From Sporosarcina sp. NCCP-2222 (GTDB lineage: Bacteria; Bacillota; Bacilli; Bacillales_A; Planococcaceae): a stretch of DNA of 64,000 nt. The position numbers and the translations under genes are program-made. The notes beneath the pieces were generated by a model that saw nothing but the letters and a program-made list of their open reading frames with translations, made no database searches and had not been told where the DNA came from. The stretch lies in assembly GCF_023168145.1 (NCBI RefSeq), contig NZ_BQYK01000002.1:397348-461347 (forward strand). Reading direction: 5' to 3'. This document shows positions 44,312 through 54,206 of the stretch, in pieces. Numbering within the stretch: position 1 is the first letter of the stretch; each line of letters opens with the position of its first letter.

Positions 44312-45433
44312 TTACATTTGAAAAACATGTTTGGCGCGTTCATCCTGCAGCCAGCAATCCACTTTATGCGTTTCCGACAGCTCCGTTGTTCCTGGATATA
44401 CTTTTTCACACACTTCCATGGCGAATGGACATCTTGCGGCAAACGGACAGCCGATCGGCGGTGCGAATAAATCTGGCGGCGTTCCATCAATTGGCTGCAG
44501 CTCCTCCTCTTTCAAGTCAAGCCGCGGAACGGAGGCCAGTAGCCCTTTTGTATAAGGATGCTGCGGAGAGTAGAACACTTCCCGCTTATCACCGATTTCA
44601 ATAACTTTGCCGGCATACATGACGGCGATCCGATCTGCAATTTTCGCCACAACCCCGAGATCATGTGTGATCAGGATGATGGAAACACCTGTCCTCGCCT
44701 GAATCTCATCGAATAATTCGAGGATTTGTGCTTGGATGGTTACGTCCAGCGCAGTTGTCGGTTCATCTGCAATGAGTAATTCTGGTTCGCAGATCAATGC
44801 GATTGCGATAACGATCCGCTGCCGCATCCCTCCGGAAAATTGGTGTGGATATTGCTTCAATCGTTCCTCCGGATTTGGAATGCCGACGATTTCCAGCAAT
44901 TCAACCGCTTTTTTCCGTGCTTCTGCCTTGCTCACGTTCTGGTGTGTACGCAATCCTTCGGTGAGCTGCTCTCCAATTTTCAAAGTTGGATTCAGCGCGG
45001 TCATCGGGTCCTGGAAGATCATCGAAATGTCAACTCCCTGCACCTTCCGCATGGCCGCTTTGTTCAGCTTCGTCAAATCCTTGTTTTTAAACAGGATCCG
45101 CCCGCTTTTGATTCGACCAGGCGGCTGGGGAATCAAACCCATAATCGTATTAGCCGTCACACTTTTCCCGCAGCCAGATTCTCCGACAACAGCAAGCGTT
45201 TCCCCTTTATACAAATCAAACGAAACACCACGAAGCGCCTGGACCTCACCGCCGAATGTCTTGAATGAAACATGAAGATCCTCTACAGCCAGCACCTTTT
45301 CGGAATAATCCGGCTGACGCTTGTGCTTCTGTCCCACTTGTTTCTCTGTCATCACCGCTTTTGGCAAAGACGGCACTTCCTCTTGTCGCTCTTTCACAAG
45401 TGCATTGGCATTCGCCAATTGTTGTTCATTCAA
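44312..45433 (-). CDS. dppD: Dipeptide ABC transporter ATPase DppD
   Basis: About 373 residues. Walker [10 protein letters not shown] (~82-90), signature FSGGMRQRIV, Walker B LLIADEPTTALDVT and C-terminal Cys-rich CPFAARCPFAMEVC. Unlike the usual ~335-residue DppD, there is an N-terminal extension of about 45 residues, hydrophilic and Gln/Lys-rich, before the ATPase begins at VLAVEDLHVSF. TTG 45433 has AGGAGG 8 nt upstream; a GTG at 45442 overlaps the dppC stop (GTGA) and sits directly against that site. A start inside the extension is possible. Confidence 0.88.
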   Translation of the reverse strand: MNEQQLANANALVKERQEEVPSLPKAVMTEKQVGQKHKRQPDYSEKVLAVEDLHVSFKTFGGEVQALRGVSFDLYKGETLAVVGESGCGKSVTANTIMGLIPQPPGRIKSGRILFKNKDLTKLNKAAMRKVQGVDISMIFQDPMTALNPTLKIGEQLTEGLRTHQNVSKAEARKKAVELLEIVGIPNPEERLKQYPHQFSGGMRQRIVIAIALICEPELLIADEPTTALDVTIQAQILELFDEIQARTGVSIILITHDLGVVAKIADRIAVMYAGKVIEIGDKREVFYSPQHPYTKGLLASVPRLDLKEEELQPIDGTPPDLFAPPIGCPFAARCPFAMEVCEKVYPGTTELSETHKVDCWLQDERAKHVFQM

Positions 45434-45438
45434 ACCAT

Positions 45439-46374
45439 TCACCTCCTCAGTTTCGGATCGAGTGCATCTTGCATACCGTCTCCGAGGACGTTAAATGCAA
45501 ACATCGTCATTGAAATGAAAAACGCAGGGAAGAATAATCTCCACCAGTGGCCGGACAAAATGACCGGCAGCGCATCGTTCGCCATGACACCCCAGCTCGC
45601 GAACGGTGCCGAGATCCCAAGTCCGAGGAAACTGAGGAACGCTTCCGCGAAGATGGCACTTGGTACTGTCAAAGTCATTTGAACGATAATCGGCCCCATC
45701 GTATTCGGCAATAAATTGCGCCGGATAATTCGTGGCGTCCTGGCCCCAAACGACTTGGAAGCTGTGACAAATTCATAGTTTTTAATTTGCAATACTTGTC
45801 CCCTGACAATCCGCGCCATACCGACCCAGCCGGTAATCGTAAGCGCCACAATGATTGTCGTCAAACTCGAACCCATGATGACCATTAACAGGATGACGAC
45901 GAGTAAGTGCGGCAGACCGTATAGCACTTCAATAATTCGCATCATGACCGAATCGGTACGGCCGCCTTTATAGCCGCTGATGCCCCCGTAAATAATGCCG
46001 ATAAAGAAATCAATTAACGCAGCTGCTACCCCGACAAAGAGAGAAACTCTGGCGCCGTACCACGTACGGGTAAAGACGTCCCATCCTTTATCATCTGTCC
46101 CAAACCAATGCTCTGAAGAAGGCGGCATATTCTGTTTCGCATATTGTGTAGTTGTAATATCATGCGGCGATAGCATTGGCGCAAATATCGCAAACAGGGC
46201 AAGCAAGACAAGAAAGAATAACCCGCTCATTGCCAGCTTATTTTGCCGCAATCGGCGCCATGCATCTTGCCAGTAGGATAACGAAGGGCGGACAACTGAT
46301 TCCGCCTTCTCCGCATCTTTTGCTACTGGTTTGAACCAATCATCTTGTGCTTGTGGCGGTTGATGGCTGACCAT
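45439..46374 (-). CDS. dppC: Dipeptide ABC transporter permease DppC
   Basis: 311-residue permease with six helices. The N-terminal cytoplasmic segment (~1-40) precedes the first helix LAMSGLFFLVLLALFAIFAP (~44-63). The EHWFGTDDKGWDVFTR motif (~86-101) and the coupling loop FVTASKSFGARTPRIIRRNL (~208-227) identify the OppC/DppC family. Start overlaps the dppB stop as TAATG. Forms the channel with DppB. Confidence 0.92.
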   Translation of the reverse strand: MVSHQPPQAQDDWFKPVAKDAEKAESVVRPSLSYWQDAWRRLRQNKLAMSGLFFLVLLALFAIFAPMLSPHDITTTQYAKQNMPPSSEHWFGTDDKGWDVFTRTWYGARVSLFVGVAAALIDFFIGIIYGGISGYKGGRTDSVMMRIIEVLYGLPHLLVVILLMVIMGSSLTTIIVALTITGWVGMARIVRGQVLQIKNYEFVTASKSFGARTPRIIRRNLLPNTMGPIIVQMTLTVPSAIFAEAFLSFLGLGISAPFASWGVMANDALPVILSGHWWRLFFPAFFISMTMFAFNVLGDGMQDALDPKLRR

Positions 46375-47309
46375 TAGGCATCGCCCTCCTTCCGATGAAG
46401 TTTAATGCGCGGATCCAGGAATCCGTACACGATATCGACGAGGAAGAGCATGAATACGAGAAAGGCACTATAGAAGACCGTCGAACCCATAATGACCGGA
46501 TAATCACGGTTATTGATACTTTCAACGAAGTACTTCCCCATCCCTGGAATGGCGAAAATCCGCTCGATGACAAACGTTCCAGTCAAAATGCCCGCAAGCA
46601 TTGTTCCCATAATCGTAACGATCGGCATAAGCGCATTACGCAAGGCGTGACGGAATACGATCCGAAACGGTGATAACCCTTTCGCACGGGCCATTTTCAT
46701 ATAATCCTGCGTCAGCACTTCCAGCATACTGGACCGGGTCAGCCTCGCAATAATGGCGGTTGGCCCCGTGGCCAGTGCTAATGTCGGTAATATCATATGC
46801 TTCGGACTGCTCCACGTCGCTGGGGGCAGCCACTGTAAATTAACTGCAAATTGCTGTATTAATAGAGTCGCTAGTACAAAGTTTGGCACGGATATCCCGA
46901 TGACTGCGAATGTCATCGCTCCATAATCAATAATGCCGTTATGCCGTAACGCGGCAAATGTCCCTAAGGTAATCCCGGACAACACAGCCACGAGAATCGA
47001 TACTATCCCCAGTTCAGCAGAAATAGGGAACCCTCGGGCCAGCTGTGTATTCACGGACTCGTTCGGTTTCTTAATGGAGGGACCGAAATCAAAGGTCACA
47101 ATGGCTTTTAAATAATAGAGATACTGAATATGCGTCGGTTGGTCTAATTTATAGTACTTCTCCAAGTTCGCTTGGATGGTCGGATTCGATGTCCGTTCTT
47201 CATCGAATGGCGAACCAGGAATCGAATGCATTAAGAAAAACGTCAATGTCGCAATGATGAGGATGGTCGCAATCATCATGAAGAATCGTTTCACTATGTA
47301 AATGGCCAT
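46374..47309 (-). CDS. dppB: Dipeptide ABC transporter permease DppB
   Basis: 311-residue permease with six helices. It has the DppB/OppB N-terminus MAIYIVKRFFMMIATILIIA, HSIPGSPFDEER (~31-42) and the coupling loop YMKMARAKGLSPFRIVFRHA (~190-209). ATG 47309 with GGGGGAG 6 nt upstream fixes the start; the longer open frame runs back into dppA. It pairs with DppC. Confidence 0.93.
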   Translation of the reverse strand: MAIYIVKRFFMMIATILIIATLTFFLMHSIPGSPFDEERTSNPTIQANLEKYYKLDQPTHIQYLYYLKAIVTFDFGPSIKKPNESVNTQLARGFPISAELGIVSILVAVLSGITLGTFAALRHNGIIDYGAMTFAVIGISVPNFVLATLLIQQFAVNLQWLPPATWSSPKHMILPTLALATGPTAIIARLTRSSMLEVLTQDYMKMARAKGLSPFRIVFRHALRNALMPIVTIMGTMLAGILTGTFVIERIFAIPGMGKYFVESINNRDYPVIMGSTVFYSAFLVFMLFLVDIVYGFLDPRIKLHRKEGDA

Positions 47310-47322
47310 GCGGCTCTCCCCC

Positions 47323-48147
47323 TTAACAGAACTTGGTTTGCATGGCCAGTTCAACCATGACTAGCATTGCGCGGTACGCCTCCAAAATGTCCTTAGCTTC
47401 AAACTTCACAACGGTGGTCCCCGGTTCAATCTCACAGCCTGGCATCAACGCAGCCCATTCCGCCTGTCCATAATTCGTAAACTCTATGCGCAATGTAGGC
47501 TGCTTCGGTGGAACAAGCGGCTGAATAGACGAACGTTTTCCAATTGCCTCCGCTGTCTTCTCCTCCAATAGTGCACGTGCCTTTGTCGGATGCAGCGTCT
47601 TGACCGCAGACCGGCTGATGGACTGCTTGACCGCAGCTGTGACCACACCTGGAATGAGTGCTTCTGCTTCCCGGCATGCACAATCATCCCCTGCAACAAG
47701 AATGACCGGTACACCAAAATGCCCTGCCACATACGCATTCAATCCGAGTTCCCCAATTGCAACGTCATTGATATACATATTGCGGACGCCAAACGTCATC
47801 GAGTGGCTCATGACACCCGGTTGTCCTGCCCGTGCATGATAGCCTGCAAAAATCGCCCCATCAAATGTCTCATCCAAACTCTGCACCATCGAAAGCGCTT
47901 TCAAATCCCCAGTAATTAAATCAGCGTCTGGATGCAATTCCTCTACCAATAAGTTATTCATCTTGGAATGGCTATCATTGACCAGGACCTCTTCGGCTCC
48001 GTTCCCAACAGCAGCCCGGATGATCGCATTGGCTTCCTCTGTCATAATACGCCGCGCCCGCTCATAATTATGCCTGCTTGAATCAACAAACGTGTAGTCA
48101 GGCAATCCCGTAATTCCTTCCATATCAACCGAAACATACAACTTCAA
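47323..48147 (-). CDS. dppA: D-aminopeptidase DppA (family M55)
   Basis: 274-residue zinc peptidase that self-assembles into a decamer and cleaves peptides with N-terminal D-amino acids such as D-Ala-D-Ala. Metal and active-site motifs: VSVDMEGITG (~5-14), VNDSHSKMNN (~56-65), GYHARAGQPGVMSHS (~100-114) and GDDCACREAEALIPG (~150-164). First gene of dppABCDE; a promoter with a CodY-like box lies 66-94 nt upstream, as in Bacillus where CodY represses dpp in rich medium. Confidence 0.93.
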   Translation of the reverse strand: MKLYVSVDMEGITGLPDYTFVDSSRHNYERARRIMTEEANAIIRAAVGNGAEEVLVNDSHSKMNNLLVEELHPDADLITGDLKALSMVQSLDETFDGAIFAGYHARAGQPGVMSHSMTFGVRNMYINDVAIGELGLNAYVAGHFGVPVILVAGDDCACREAEALIPGVVTAAVKQSISRSAVKTLHPTKARALLEEKTAEAIGKRSSIQPLVPPKQPTLRIEFTNYGQAEWAALMPGCEIEPGTTVVKFEAKDILEAYRAMLVMVELAMQTKFC

Positions 48148-48212
48148 CCTGCATTCCCCCTGCTGTCAGAATATCACTATAAATCATTTTAATTGATTAG
48201 TAGGTATGTTTC

Positions 48213-48241
48213 ACTGTATCAAATTTTTAAGAATATTTCAA
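48213..48241 (-). promoter_or_regulatory. dppA promoter with embedded CodY-like box
   Basis: -35 TTGAAA (48236-48241), 17-bp spacer, -10 TACAGT (48213-48218). The spacer holds ATTTTTAAGAATATT (48223-48237, read on the plus strand), 12 of 15 matches to the CodY consensus AATTTTCWGAAAATT; CodY bound here would cover the -35. Confidence 0.65.
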
Positions 48242-48261
48242 TACTGTAAAAAAAAATTTCA

Positions 48262-48298
48262 CAAAAAAACCGCTACCCAGTTGACTGGATAGCGGCTT
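48262..48298 (-). terminator. Rho-independent terminator of the opp operon
   Basis: Long stem GCCGCTATCCAG / CTGGGTAGCGGT closed by TCAA, followed by seven T residues on the minus strand, after the oppA stop. Confidence 0.92.
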
Positions 48299-48325
48299 TT
48301 ATTAATAGAAAGTTGGCACTGAGTC

Positions 48326-50155
48326 TTACTCAGATACGCCCCACTTCCATGGACGATAGTTTTCTGTGCCTGGTTCGATTGAATAGTTAACAACGCGCTT
48401 GTTAGCTGCCTCTAGAGCATAACGATAAACTGTCGGTGCTACTGGAACGTCCTCAACCATTAGCTCTTGCCATTGGTTGTAGATATCTTTACGATATTCA
48501 GTATCGAATGCCTTTTCAGATGTACCTGCTTTAAGGAGCTCGTCGTTCTTTTCGCTTGTGTAGCGAGTGTAGTTATAAGCTGCAGTTCTACCATAGAGAC
48601 CTTCTGGGTCTGGATCGGAACCAGTTCCCCATGCTCCTTGGTAAATATCGATTTTAGGGTCATCTGCTTCTACCATGTCATAGAAGGAGTTGAATTCATG
48701 TAGACGGCCGTCAGTAAGTTGTACTTTGATACCTACGTCAGCCCAGTTTTGAATATAGAATTGAGCGATTGGCTCAGCTGTTTCGCCGCCCGACATAGAA
48801 GCAAAGTTCAAAACAAATTCGTTACCGCTTGCATCTTCACGGAATCCATCACCATCAACGTCCTTGAATCCTGCCTCATCAAGTAGTGCTTTCGCTTTTT
48901 CTGGATCGTAAGATGGTGTTTTAATGCTTGCATCATGGAAGCTTGCAAATACAGGAATGATTAATGTTGTAGCCGGGAAACGAAGACCATGGTAAAGTTC
49001 CTTACCGATTGTTTCGTTATCCATTGCATACCACATAGCTTGACGCACACGCTTGTCAGCCAATTTTGCATTAGGATCTGTAACGTTTTCCTTCTTTTCT
49101 TTGTCCCACTTACCAAGTTTGAAACCAATATAAGTATAAGCTAGATCAACCTTTGCCAATAGTTCAATATTATCGATTTCTTTCGCCTTTAAGTATTGGT
49201 CTGCTGGGATAGTTGCTAGATCAACATCACCTTTTTTAACAGCTTCTATAATAGCTACTGGGTTTACAACTTTCAATACGACAGACTTAAGCGCTGGCTT
49301 ACCTTTGTAGTAGTCATCATAGCGTTCAAATAGTACGGATTCACCCGGAACAATTTTAGCTACTTTATAAGGTCCGAATCCGATTGGGCTTACACGGATC
49401 TTATCAGAAGCCTCAAGTTCTTCAATCGTTAGATCGCCCTTCATGACATCTCCCACATAGTGTCTTGGAACTGGAACAGACCATACACCAGACAGGATCG
49501 ACGGAGTTGCCTCAGTGTAAGTGATCGAAATTTCCTTTTCATCTTCAGAAACTTTAATGCCAGAAATTTCTTTCGTTTCACCAGCATGATACGCAGGCAT
49601 ACCCTCTACGTTTTCAATTGTGAATGTATAGCGAGTTCCAGTGTAATCTGGGTGACCAAGAAGCTCGTAAGCATAGAGTAGGTCGCTTGCTTTTACCGGC
49701 TCGCCGTCATGCCATTTCACGCCATCTTTTATTTTGATTGTAATCGTCTTATTATCGTCAGATACTGTATACTCTGCAGCACCATTGTTAGTGATCAAGT
49801 AGTCACCATCTAATTCTAATAAATCCTCGTCAAAATAAGTCATGATTTCTGCATCCGGTCTGCCGGAATAGAACACACGGTTAAGTGTACCTTCAAATGG
49901 AGTGTCGGATACTAATGCAACTGTCATTTCTCCATCTTCTATCGGTTCTGCCGTGTTAGAAACTGATAAAGGAAAATCGAGTCCAGCAGATGCATCTTCT
50001 GCATCTTCTCCTTTAGTTTCTTCAGAACCTTTGTCATTGCCTTTTGCCGGCTCTTTTTCACCGGTTTTCTTGTCGTCTTTGCCTGAACATGCAGCTAAAA
50101 ACACACTGAGAACAAGCATCAAACTAGCAAGCAACAAAAATTGTTTTTTTGCCAT
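48326..50155 (-). CDS. oppA: Oligopeptide-binding lipoprotein (OppA/AppA type)
   Basis: 609-residue receptor. Lipobox FLAACSG (~18-24), a Lys/Glu/Asp-rich linker (~25-58) and the SBP_bac_5 domain with TITIKIKDGVKWHDGEPVKA (~150), GFGPYKVAKIVPGESV (~262) and the C-terminal VPVAPTVYRYALEAANKRVV. Longer than DppE by ~55 residues, as in the AppA-like branch. Last gene of oppDFBCA. The product could also bring back the NprX-like signal (inference). Confidence 0.9.
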   Translation of the reverse strand: MAKKQFLLLASLMLVLSVFLAACSGKDDKKTGEKEPAKGNDKGSEETKGEDAEDASAGLDFPLSVSNTAEPIEDGEMTVALVSDTPFEGTLNRVFYSGRPDAEIMTYFDEDLLELDGDYLITNNGAAEYTVSDDNKTITIKIKDGVKWHDGEPVKASDLLYAYELLGHPDYTGTRYTFTIENVEGMPAYHAGETKEISGIKVSEDEKEISITYTEATPSILSGVWSVPVPRHYVGDVMKGDLTIEELEASDKIRVSPIGFGPYKVAKIVPGESVLFERYDDYYKGKPALKSVVLKVVNPVAIIEAVKKGDVDLATIPADQYLKAKEIDNIELLAKVDLAYTYIGFKLGKWDKEKKENVTDPNAKLADKRVRQAMWYAMDNETIGKELYHGLRFPATTLIIPVFASFHDASIKTPSYDPEKAKALLDEAGFKDVDGDGFREDASGNEFVLNFASMSGGETAEPIAQFYIQNWADVGIKVQLTDGRLHEFNSFYDMVEADDPKIDIYQGAWGTGSDPDPEGLYGRTAAYNYTRYTSEKNDELLKAGTSEKAFDTEYRKDIYNQWQELMVEDVPVAPTVYRYALEAANKRVVNYSIEPGTENYRPWKWGVSE

Positions 50156-50177
50156 TTGTATTACCTCCCCTTATTTT

Positions 50178-51092
50178 TTAGGCTAATCTTTGCCTTGCAT
50201 CGGACGCGCGTTTGACCGCTTGACCGATATAATTTATACACAACATCATTACTAAAATTAGTAATGCTGCAGGTAACCAAACCCACCACTTATTTTGCAC
50301 AATATCAGGAGTACGCGCGAATGAGATCAATGTTCCAAGCGAAGGCGTACCTGACGGTAAACCAAAACCAAGGAACGTCAAGCCAGTCTCCACTCCGATA
50401 TTTCCTGCAAGTGTAAGTGTCATATTAACAATGACGAGGGAACTCAAGTTAGGAAACATTTCGAAAAACATGATTTTCAAACTTGGTGTGCCCAACGTCC
50501 TGGAGGCATTGATATAATCAAGCTCCCGTTCTTGTAATGCTCTGGAGCGGATAAGCCTCGCTTTACCGAACCAGGCGAATGCACTCATAATGAGGACAAA
50601 AGTCACTACTGTATAGTTAGGAACAATTACAACGAATACAATAATGAACATAGTTGAAGGAAGAACCATTAAAAAATCTAAAATCCTCATCATAATGTTA
50701 TCAATTTTTCCACCATAGAATCCCGCAATTAAACCGTATGTCAGACCAAGTAGACCAGCTATTAAGGTAACCATGAATCCGATAGTGAAAGAGTTTCGGG
50801 TTCCAAGCATCAGTTGGCCAAATACATCCCGTCCTCCGTCATCGGTTCCTAACCAATGTTCCGCGGACGGTGCCTTCCAAACATTCAAAAAGTTTACGCG
50901 GTGCTGAGCTTCTTGGTCAATATATAGTGGTGACAAATAAGCTGACAAAAGGATAATTATCAATATTATTAGTGAGCCTAGTGCCATTTTATCATGAGTT
51001 ATTTCTCGCCAAATCGTTCTCAGTAACGATGGGTTATTCGCCTTTTCTTTCGCGATGAGTTGTTTTTCATCTACTATAACTGTATCTTTCAT
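50178..51092 (-). CDS. oppC: Oligopeptide ABC transporter permease (OppC type)
   Basis: 304-residue permease, six helices. The first helix MALGSLIILIIILLSAYLSP (~34-53) is followed by EHWLGTDDGGRDVFGQ (~76-91); coupling loop LDYINASRTLGTPSLKIMFF (~190-209). A 22-nt gap separates it from oppA. Confidence 0.9.
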   Translation of the reverse strand: MKDTVIVDEKQLIAKEKANNPSLLRTIWREITHDKMALGSLIILIIILLSAYLSPLYIDQEAQHRVNFLNVWKAPSAEHWLGTDDGGRDVFGQLMLGTRNSFTIGFMVTLIAGLLGLTYGLIAGFYGGKIDNIMMRILDFLMVLPSTMFIIVFVVIVPNYTVVTFVLIMSAFAWFGKARLIRSRALQERELDYINASRTLGTPSLKIMFFEMFPNLSSLVIVNMTLTLAGNIGVETGLTFLGFGLPSGTPSLGTLISFARTPDIVQNKWWVWLPAALLILVMMLCINYIGQAVKRASDARQRLA

Positions 51093-51117
51093 GAGTTTCC
51101 CCTCCTTTTCCTTCTAT

Positions 51118-52086
51118 CTATTCAATACGGATTCGCGGATCAACAATGCTTAGTATAATATCCGAAAGCATTGTACCGATAATTACAGCAGTTGAAGAAA
51201 TTAATACGAGAGCTGTAACGACGGAGTAATCACGTGTTGAAATGGATTGAATGAAAAGAAATCCAAGGCCAGGGTAGCTAAAGATGGACTCGATAAAGAT
51301 CGATCCGGTAATCATAAGGGTAATTTCCATACCAAGGAATGCTGCAATTGGCAAAAGGGAATTTCGAAGGATATGACGTATATATACTTTTCCTTCCGGT
51401 ACCCCTTTTGCACGAGCTGTTTTAACATAATCTTTTAATTTTTGGTCAATAATATCATTTCTTAGATATTGGATTGTGCTATATGTGGCAATAAGTGCAC
51501 CTGACAGGACAGGTAGAACTAAGTGTTTTGCTCTACTAACAAAATAATCCCACGTTCCCTCTTCAAGTTTAATGTCAACACTGCTACCGTAAGGGAGCCA
51601 GCCAAGAACAAAGCTAAATAGGTACATCATTAACAATGCAAATACAAAAACTGGTGTTGCGAATGCAAAATAATTATACGTTACAATAATCTTGTCAGCC
51701 CAAGTGTCTGTCCATCTACCCGAAATAATACCTAGAGGTATGGCAATTATATAAGTAACAACTAGGGTGAAAAAAGACAAAAGTAATGTATTTTCCACTT
51801 TACCAGCCAATAGGTGGGTAACAGGCTGTTTATGCACGTATGACTGGCCAAAATCGCCTTGCACTGCATTTCCTAACCAGCGTCCGTATTGTTGATACCA
51901 AGGATCATTAAGACCGAGCTTTTCCCTAATCTTCTGTATCTGTTCCTGCGAGACATCCGGATTCCCTTGGAAAGCCCCTGTAAGAGCATCCCCAGGCATG
52001 GCTTTCGCCAGCAAGAATACGATAATACTGACAAGAATGATTTGTGGGATCATGATCAATGTTCTACGCAAAATAAACTGTAACAT
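51118..52086 (-). CDS. oppB: Oligopeptide ABC transporter permease (OppB type)
   Basis: 322-residue permease, six helices. N-terminus MLQFILRRTLIMIPQIILVS, then AMPGDALTGAFQGNP (~29-43), coupling loop DYVKTARAKGVPEGKVYIRH (~200-219) and the closing LSDIILSIVDPRIRIE. Lies 14 nt after oppF. Confidence 0.9.
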   Translation of the reverse strand: MLQFILRRTLIMIPQIILVSIIVFLLAKAMPGDALTGAFQGNPDVSQEQIQKIREKLGLNDPWYQQYGRWLGNAVQGDFGQSYVHKQPVTHLLAGKVENTLLLSFFTLVVTYIIAIPLGIISGRWTDTWADKIIVTYNYFAFATPVFVFALLMMYLFSFVLGWLPYGSSVDIKLEEGTWDYFVSRAKHLVLPVLSGALIATYSTIQYLRNDIIDQKLKDYVKTARAKGVPEGKVYIRHILRNSLLPIAAFLGMEITLMITGSIFIESIFSYPGLGFLFIQSISTRDYSVVTALVLISSTAVIIGTMLSDIILSIVDPRIRIE

Positions 52087-52100
52087 TCACATTTTCCCCC

Positions 52101-53027
52101 TTACTGCATGGCAACGGAATGCGACTCTGAAATTCTCTTCAAATCATACATCCGTCCATCTTTATCAAAATAATTGTTATAGTCGTTTTGGTATTCCTGA
52201 TTAATTGATTGTCTAAGATGCATTTTCTCAAACCGCTTTTCAGGGTCCAATTCAGGGATAGCTGCAATTAAGCGCTTTGTATAAAGATGCTGTGGATTAT
52301 TATAAATTTCTGAAGCCGTCCCTTCTTCGACAAAACGTCCCCGATACATGATGCCAATCCGGTCACACATATGCTGTATAATTCCAAGGTCATGCGAGAT
52401 GAAAAGGTAAGTCAAACCAAAATCCTCTTGAATCTCTTGCATAAAATTCAGCACTTGCGCCTGAACGGAAACATCCAATGCCGAAACCGGCTCATCCGCA
52501 ATGATGAGTTTTGGCTTAAGAGCTAATGCCCGAGCAATACCGATACGTTGGCGTTGCCCACCTGAAAATTGGTGAGGGTACTTGTAAATTGATTCCGGGC
52601 TTAATCCAACTCTAGCCACAAGTTCTTGAACACGCAGTAATTCTTCCTTAGGTGAAAGTCTTTCAAAGTTGCGAAGTGGTTCAGCAATGATATTCAAGAC
52701 ATTTTTACGAACATTCAAGGATGAATATGGATCTTGGAAGATCATTTGAATGTCTTTTGTATGTTTTCGTCTTTCCATTCGTCCCATTTTAGCCAAGTCT
52801 TTACCTTCAAATAACAACTCACCTGATGTGACATTGTTAAGTCCGATAATGGCACGGCCGGATGTCGTTTTTCCACAACCAGATTCACCTACTAAGCCAT
52901 ATGTTTCGCCAGGCTGCAGTTCAAAACTGATACCATCCACGGCTTTTACATGGTCTACAACACGGCGGAAAAAACCGCCCCGAATTGGATAATGTATTTT
53001 CAAGTCATTAACTTTCAGTAGCGACAT
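52101..53027 (-). CDS. oppF: Oligopeptide ABC transporter ATPase (OppF type)
   Basis: 308-residue ATPase. Walker A GESGCGKTT (~45-53), signature [10 protein letters not shown] (~152-161), Walker B LIIADEPVSALDVS, H-loop FISHDLG. The C-terminal ~50 residues (KRFEKMHLRQSINQEYQNDY) lack the usual Cys-rich oligo_HPY end, unlike the other three peptide ATPases in the window. Overlaps oppD by 20 nt. Confidence 0.9.
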   Translation of the reverse strand: MSLLKVNDLKIHYPIRGGFFRRVVDHVKAVDGISFELQPGETYGLVGESGCGKTTSGRAIIGLNNVTSGELLFEGKDLAKMGRMERRKHTKDIQMIFQDPYSSLNVRKNVLNIIAEPLRNFERLSPKEELLRVQELVARVGLSPESIYKYPHQFSGGQRQRIGIARALALKPKLIIADEPVSALDVSVQAQVLNFMQEIQEDFGLTYLFISHDLGIIQHMCDRIGIMYRGRFVEEGTASEIYNNPQHLYTKRLIAAIPELDPEKRFEKMHLRQSINQEYQNDYNNYFDKDGRMYDLKRISESHSVAMQ

Positions 53028-54033
53028 ATTCGTTCTCTCCTACTCTGTCCTCCGGAAAGTAGAACGTTTTATAGCATGAGCAACGGACAAAATGATTCGG
53101 TTCCGCTTCATGCATTTCCGGTCTTTCTTCATGGTCTTCTTCAGGGATCCAAGCGATCCGTGGAGCAAACCTGCATCCGGTACGATCAAGATTTTGAAGA
53201 GATGGAACAATTCCGTCAATTACATGCAGTTTCTCTTTCCCTTCAAAATTCGCAGGAATCGAATTCAATAGTGATCGTGTATAGGGATGCAATGGGTTTT
53301 CAAACAGATCTTTAACATCCGCCATTTCCACGATTTCGCCTGCATACATAACTACGACACGATCTGCCATCTCCGCAACAACTCCAAGGTCATGCGTGAT
53401 GAGGATAATGCCCGTCTTCGTCTGATTTTGAAGCTCCTTCATCAAATCCATAATTTGGGCTTGAATCGTAACGTCCAAAGCGGTCGTTGGCTCATCCGCA
53501 AGTAATACGACGGGATCACACGAAAGTGCGATAGCGATGACGACCCGTTGTCTCATCCCGCCCGACAATTCATGAGGATATTGCTCATAGACGCGTTGTT
53601 CGTTTTTGATACCGACTCGTCTTAGTAATTCCAATGTACGATTCTTCTTTTCCGAAGCCGAAAGTTTCAAATGGTAATCCATCGGCTCTTCGATCTGCCT
53701 GCCGATTGTTGCAAGCGGATTCAGGGCAGTCATCGGATCTTGGAAGATCATCGCAATATCTTTGCCTCGTATTTTATTGAATTTTGCTAGAGGCAACTCC
53801 AGAAGGTTCTGATTTCCGAAATTAATCTCACCTTCCAGCTTCGTATTTTTCAAGTTGTGCAATCCCATAATTGAATTTGCCAGGGCACTTTTCCCACAAC
53901 CCGATTCCCCTACGATGGCTACGACTTCATTCTCGTGAACTGTTAAGGAAACTCCGTCAACCGCCGCATAATAATTGCCTTTAATATTAAACGAGGCACG
54001 GAGATCATTAATTTCCAAGACCGGGTTCTTCAA
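53008..54033 (-). CDS. oppD: Oligopeptide ABC transporter ATPase (OppD type)
   Basis: 341-residue ATPase. Walker [10 protein letters not shown] (~43-51), signature LSGGMRQRVV, Walker B VLLADEPTTALDVT, H-loop LITHDLG. The C-terminus has a Cys at TGCRFAPRIAW and a late CSCYKTFYFPED, a variant of the Cys-rich tail. Start is TTG 54033 with AAGGAGG 8 nt upstream; the ATG-like frame further up lacks a site. First gene of oppDFBCA, a gene order (ATPases first) like the Bacillus app operon. Confidence 0.9.
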   Translation of the reverse strand: MKNPVLEINDLRASFNIKGNYYAAVDGVSLTVHENEVVAIVGESGCGKSALANSIMGLHNLKNTKLEGEINFGNQNLLELPLAKFNKIRGKDIAMIFQDPMTALNPLATIGRQIEEPMDYHLKLSASEKKNRTLELLRRVGIKNEQRVYEQYPHELSGGMRQRVVIAIALSCDPVVLLADEPTTALDVTIQAQIMDLMKELQNQTKTGIILITHDLGVVAEMADRVVVMYAGEIVEMADVKDLFENPLHPYTRSLLNSIPANFEGKEKLHVIDGIVPSLQNLDRTGCRFAPRIAWIPEEDHEERPEMHEAEPNHFVRCSCYKTFYFPEDRVGENEYVATES

Positions 54034-54108
54034 GAAAACTTCCTCCTTACTATTTTGACACATGTATGAATAACTAATTTTCAGATTTTGATAAAAGTTA
54101 TTGGACTC

Positions 54109-54137
54109 AATATACTACACAATCCTTGTCCTGACAA
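54109..54137 (-). promoter_or_regulatory. Sigma-A promoter of oppDFBCA
   Basis: -35 TTGTCA (54132-54137), 17-bp spacer, -10 TATATT (54109-54114); predicted start near 54102, leaving a ~69-nt leader before oppD. Confidence 0.75.
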
Positions 54138-54206
54138 TACTATTTTTTTAGAATATCAAAACATTGAACCATTTCAAATGTTACAATCTCATTACAAACC
54201 TTGATA

